From positions 1,302,001 to 1,366,000 of the forward strand of contig WHVD01000004.1 of the NCBI GenBank assembly GCA_015178975.1: a stretch of 64,000 nucleotides of DNA. The letters are read 5' to 3'. Below, in pieces: positions 59,945 to 64,000 of the stretch. The notes under the pieces were generated by a model. That model ran no database searches. It was given only the letters and a program-made list of their open reading frames with translations, and was not told where the DNA came from. This DNA comes from Hysterangium stoloniferum (taxonomy: Eukaryota > Basidiomycota > Agaricomycetes > Hysterangiales > Hysterangiaceae). The position numbers and the translations under genes were made by a program. Every line of letters begins with the position of its first letter. Position 1 is the stretch's first letter.

Positions 59945-60294
59945 CATTTCAGAATACTTCCATTTCCGTCTTATTGTGGTCTTGGTTTGTAGTACAATAA
60001 CAAGAAGACTTATCTTAGTTTCTGTGAATTTGTACTTTACTTTAGATCTGATATCGACTTAGTTTCTTATTCCCTCTTCCATCTTTCTGTACACTTGATA
60101 TTCAGAACTCATCGGAACTCTGAATATCTGTATCTTCCAGTGTAAGTCTTGCCTTTAAAATTAAGGACTTTCAAGCATTTGCATAGAGGTGCAGCACATA
60201 AGCTGAAGCCAACATCCTGACCCTATCTGATAGTTTCCAAATTTCTGGTGACTTTCCGATAGTTCTGGAACAAGTTCCGACACGGCACTTAACA
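59945..60294 (+). repeat. LTR, family D (3' LTR, partial)
   Basis: Matches the last 350 bp or so of the 5' LTR, with differences mostly transitions, and ends GGCACTTAACA. Hairpin segment at 60186-60217. Confidence 0.85.
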
Positions 60295-60299
60295 GTGAC

Positions 60300-60900
60300 C
60301 TTCATTGGTTTGGGACCTGCTGTATATGCAATAAGATGAGACAACATATTTGTAAAATATGTGGATAATGAATAGTTCAGCTAATTGCTCAGAAGTGATA
60401 CTCTCCCATTTAACTGCTGCCCTTTTGTACAATTGCCATACACCAAATGACAGTATCTTATATATTCCAAAATTCTAGGCTTCAAGAGAGCAGAAATATG
60501 CTCAATTGGGTTGAGATCAGGAAGCTGCATAGGCAACTTGTTATCTCTGGTTGAATTGCTAAGGGTATAGAAAGTATTAACCCAGCCTAGGATTGAGCTA
60601 AGGACCTCCTGGCTATATGTGCTGGGACTCTGCCACCTGAGCTACTGGACCTTATTGGCAGTATTGCTTAGAATATACTTTGTATTCTACATGTCACAAT
60701 TGACTGATGCTAACTTGGGACTTATACCAATTGCATGTATGTTGTGCTGTAGTTACCAGATATTGTATCTTCAATCCCAACATGAATAGCCTGAGGCAAG
60801 AAGGAAGGATATCACTGCACCGAGCAGTAAGGATAGGGCTCATGGTGGTTTAGTGATGGTCCAAACTTTTGGAAGTGCATTTTAGATACTGTTCAAACAG
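60300..60900 (-). mobile_element. Tc1/mariner transposase remnant
   Basis: The minus strand at 60545-60440 reads KLPMQLPDLNPIEHISALLK, the signature around the last catalytic residue of Tc1/mariner DDE transposases, followed by a KWESITSEQL-type C-terminus. Upstream parts (60860-60700) are only weakly recognisable. There are stops and frame shifts, and no inverted ends were found. A tRNA-like segment interrupts the frame. Confidence 0.65.
60582..60655 (-). ncRNA. tRNA-like segment (possible SINE head or tRNA relic)
   Basis: The minus strand starts GGTCCAGTAGCTCAGGTGGC. It has box A (TAGCTCAGGTGG) and a box-B-like AGCTCAATCC about 35 bases on. A 7-bp acceptor stem with wobbles and a D stem GCTC/GAGT can be drawn, but the anticodon stem is imperfect and the loop lacks the usual U33. 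A decayed tRNA or a polymerase-III-derived short element is more likely than a working tRNA. Confidence 0.4.
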
Positions 60901-61034
60901 TGATGTCATGGGTTCCCAGCAGCCTATGGCAGAAAGAAAAACTATCCCAATTGGCTATTAAGCCCAAAAATCCATTTCTCTGACAAACTCACTGATAATG
61001 TATGTGTCTATTCTCATTGAGGACCGACCAGAAT

Positions 61035-61254
61035 TTTTATACTTTTTATGTAGAATCACATGTACAGACACAAATAACAGTGTATAAATGTTGATACATT
61101 ATAGCAAAATTCTTGAAAATAAAAGTCATTGTCGATTATAAAACAGCGAGAACAAAGAAAGAATATGCAGATAAATTATGCGTGGAAAAAAAGGTATGTG
61201 GGGGGTAACAGCAAACAACACAGAAACCAAGCGAGTCAATTAATTTACCACATC
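61035..61254 (-). other. Conserved 3' flank of kinase gene 2
   Basis: Similar to 25441-25663 downstream of kinase gene 1. Probable 3' UTR. Confidence 0.55.
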
Positions 61255-64000
61255 TTACCTGCTTGTTGGTTTCGCCTCGTCCGGTTTAAACCGCAACTTC
61301 GCCAACAACACAGCATCGACCTCCTCATCCGGCCTAGTCCTCACGGTCGATACCTTCATCGTATGCACCGATGACAAATTCGGTAAATCATCGTCATACT
61401 CAGGCCCCGCCCGCGCAGAGGGCGATCGCTGCAGGTCCGTCGAGAAAATTCCCCACTCCTGGCCCTCACGGCGGTCAGCATAGACATTGAAATGCACCTG
61501 CCCGTCTGGATGTTCGTGGCTCACGAACAGGGCGTATTCACGTGTCTCCAGCGTGCCGATGACTGCCATGGTAAAGAAAGGGAATTTATTCAGTAAAAGA
61601 GAAGCACAAAGGAAGAGGGAGGTGGGTCCGGAACATGATGAGGTTATGGTAAAAACTCACTTAAGAAGACGTCCTCGCGATGAAGAGCATGCTCTTGTCC
61701 ATAATACTTCAATATCTTCTTAATATGATTCTCGAACCACGTTCTCGCCGCCTCAATATTGACCATGTAACGATATGTCGTATTCTCCGTACACAAGTAC
61801 GCATGTTTATGTTTCGCCCGCAAGGGGTACGAATACCGCTTCTTTACATCCCGCGAAAAATCGCCGCCCGAGCCTCTGCTGCTGAAATTTAGCAGACCCA
61901 TGATATACTGTACGCTGATCTGAGCAATATTCTTCCTCACGATGTGGGAGACATGGGCTTCTTGCACGGTGCCGTAACCGTGGATGGACGCCATGGTGCG
62001 CACACGCGGGTCTACAGCGAGGGAGGGCGTGAGGGCGTTGAAGAGCGTGACGAAGTTGCCGTGGGGCTTGGAGAGGTAACCAACAGCGCCAATGCGCACG
62101 GGACAGGGCTGCCACAGTGGGAGGTTTACTGATCAGCAAAAAAAAAAGGTATTCTAAGTTAGCTCAGAGGAAAATGGAGGAAGGAATAACGAATTATATA
62201 ACGACGACATACATGTCGCGTGGTGATCGTGCTGCAAATGCAACCTATATCGCCTTTCATCTCGCCGCACGTCGACCTGTGGCTCTCGTGGCACCGGCGA
62301 CGCATATCTTCTCCACACTTCATAATTTTGGGCCCCCTCCGATGACGATTGTGTTGATGACCCACTAGAGGGTTGGGAATTCTTCCGAGAGGGATCATGC
62401 TCATCTGCGTTAGGCGTGACCGCCCGTTGCCGAGGGACGATAAAGCCGGGAACAGGCGTCTCCGCGTGAACATCCCCCAACGCGTCCTGTCCCGGATCGA
62501 CGTCTATATAACAAGCAAACAAACCTCAGTTTAGCTTCATCTTCCGTGTTCAAGAGGGGTGGTAGCAAGAGCGAACATGAAAACCACTCACCAGGTAAAT
62601 CCACCGGCGCCATATCAGGACTCGTAATAATAATACTCTCCTCCTGCTCTCCCTCCTGCGGCTGCGGACTCGGCGTGATCCTCCCCCGCAGTCCCTCAAG
62701 AATCTTTCCTAGACCACTTGCCACAATGTCAAAAATCGGCCTCGAAAACGGGCTCCTATTCCAGCATCGCTCAATCAGGGACACGAGCGCGGGGGATGGG
62801 GTTCCCGGTATATCAGGCCGCATGTCATGTTCTGTGGAATATGGGTATGAAAGGGAGAAAAAGACAGTCGGTGGGACTCAGTTCGAAAACACAAAGGAAC
62901 AGCGACCGCCGACTTACCCAGTACGAGCCACTTGACGTCCTTGTCGTCCCAGTGCTGCCATGGCAATTCTCCATTAGTAAGGATCTCAATGCAGACTATA
63001 GCAAAGGCATAGACATCTGCCTGAGCCGTCAGGTTACTTCTCCCGCTGATCAGTTCGGGTGCTTGCCACCTCACCGTCCCCCCTGCAATAAAAAAACAAA
63101 AAGTCATATTCAGAAAATCAATTAATTCCGGATAATATTAATATTAAATGAGTCGTGAACACTCACGAGGGGGTTTCGGTGTTTGGCTAAGGCGATAAAC
63201 CTCGCTTCTTGATTCACTTTGTCCAAAATCAGAAATAACACAGCGCAATTGATCATCGATAAGGATGTTATTGGCCTGGAGCAGCATTAATAGAGTTTTC
63301 AAATGTGTCACGTGATTAGGGGCAAGCATGGCGCGAACCTTAAGGTCTCCATGCAAAACGCCTGTCCTGTGTAGATGAGCCATACCAACAGCTATCTCCT
63401 GCATCATCTGAAGCGGCTCAGGCCGCCCTATAGTATAATCAGTATAAGACCAAGGTTCAGCCGGCGTCCCCGAAAACAAAGAGAACATACTGACCTCTAC
63501 TTTTATCCGCGACCGCCGCCTTCAAAAACGTCGGGAGATTGCCGTTCTTCATATAGGGGCTTACAAAGAACCACGGCGGATCGCCCGTCGCACTTGACGC
63601 GCCCAAGAGCTCCAGGACATGCGTATGCTTCTTCATGGATGCCCATATCGAAACCTCGCGGCGGAAGAGATCCCGAGGCGTACTTTCTGCAACCTTCTTG
63701 ATCGCAACGGTATGCCCGCGCCATGTCCCTTTGTACACGTCACTGAAGTACCCAATGCCAATTTTTTTCTCGCGGTCGACTTCCCATCTGTTTGAGTTGA
63801 AGGTGTTTTGCTACTGAGAAAAAGGCGAACAACAAAAGGGTAAAAACGCACTTCGTGATCGTCCACGGCGGTAAACTCTCATCTCCGCCCTTCGCCCCAC
63901 TCAACCTCCTCAGCGCATCCAACCCGCCTTCCAAAAACTCGCGGTGGAAGGCCGCTTCCTGGTCAGGATCCCATGGGCCATCTCCAGGCGCCATCGGCTG
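61255..64000 (-). CDS. Protein kinase paralogue (kinase gene 2), N-terminus beyond window
   Basis: Same exon layout as kinase gene 1, from the last exon (61567-61255) up to the middle of the fourth exon at the right edge. Kinase motifs: GIGYFSDVYKG, VAIK, HGDLK, NNILIDD, DFG, RWQAPE. The C-terminal domain retains PVRIGAVGYL, the CTENTTYRYMV region and HEHPDGQVHFN. The linker between kinase and C-terminal domain differs most (DVHAETPVPGF; PSSGSSTQSSSEG). No breaks seen in the visible part. The two genes are tandem paralogues in the same direction, 31 kb apart. Both keep the catalytic residues, so both are probably active. Confidence 0.83.

Larger units (their letters stand above)
55628..60294 (+). 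mobile_element. Ty3/Gypsy family D element with nested insertions
   Basis: Plus-strand remnant. Parts: 5' LTR (55628-56219), Gag start (56254, MGPKRKAAEG), Gag body, CCHC zinc knuckle (near 59005-59040, CLFCGKGGHKVSNC), retropepsin (about 59280-59550) and a partial 3' LTR (to 60294). It is broken in several places and lacks most of pol. A family-C LTR pair is nested in Gag (57132-58831). GTGAC follows the right end and also lies five bases outside the left end, so the target duplication is ambiguous. Gag and protease are related to those of family C. Confidence 0.8.

Noticed and set aside
55618-60299. Clear target-site duplication for family D
   Set aside because: GTGAC abuts the right end but lies five bases outside the left end, so it is reported as ambiguous only.
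60582-60655. Functional tRNA gene
   Set aside because: The anticodon stem is imperfect, position 33 is not U and box B is degraded. It is listed only as tRNA-like.

Overview
The window looks like repeat-rich nuclear DNA of a basidiomycete fungus, most likely an Agaricomycete. The grounds are short introns of about 45-75 bp, a GMC oxidoreductase with 16 exons, two tandem protein-kinase genes of an architecture typical of mushroom-forming fungi, and dense Ty3/Gypsy elements with chromodomains. About half to two thirds of the window is old retrotransposon sequence. Intact host genes sit in a few islands.

Layout. 1-6.5 kb: a minus-strand Gypsy element (family A; 5' LTR 2870-3500) that runs off the left edge and sits inside a second minus-strand Gypsy element (family C; 5' LTR 5641-6457). 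6.5-14.1 kb: decayed, CpG-poor repeats with solo LTRs of families A (7915-8549), C (10379-11204) and B (12990-13711). 14.1-18.4 kb: a minus-strand chromovirus remnant (family H) carrying nested solo LTRs of families E and B. 18.4-24.7 kb: a plus-strand family-A pol remnant with chromodomain, followed by accessory ORFs and two LTRs. 25.66-30.19 kb: an intact 12-exon kinase gene on the minus strand. 30.2-35.5 kb: intergenic DNA, a solo LTR (family G), a pol-tail fragment and a fold-back element. 35.6-50.1 kb: three copies (one plus, two minus) of a 3-4.6 kb unit holding a degenerate spliced gene for an unknown membrane protein, with LTR insertions between and within them. 51.67-54.45 kb: an apparently intact GMC oxidoreductase gene. 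55.6-60.3 kb: a Gypsy remnant (family D) with a family-C LTR inside it and a second family-C LTR inside that one. 60.3-61.0 kb: a Tc1/mariner remnant with a tRNA-like segment. 61.26-64.0 kb: the paralogue of the kinase gene, in the same orientation and cut by the window edge.

The host genes do not form a pathway. The kinase pair is a tandem duplication later split by about 31 kb of repeats and the GMC gene. The two most distinctive observations concern the LTRs. First, a roughly 32-nt segment with hairpin potential (stem CAGC/GCTG around NNATAA) recurs 13 times in LTRs of at least five otherwise dissimilar families, always in LTR-sense orientation. Second, families C and D each carry an 11-nt sequence at the predicted transcript 5' end that is perfectly complementary to the 11 nt starting two bases after the 5' LTR. 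This matches the self-priming arrangement known from Tf1, whereas family A has an ordinary tRNA-type primer site.
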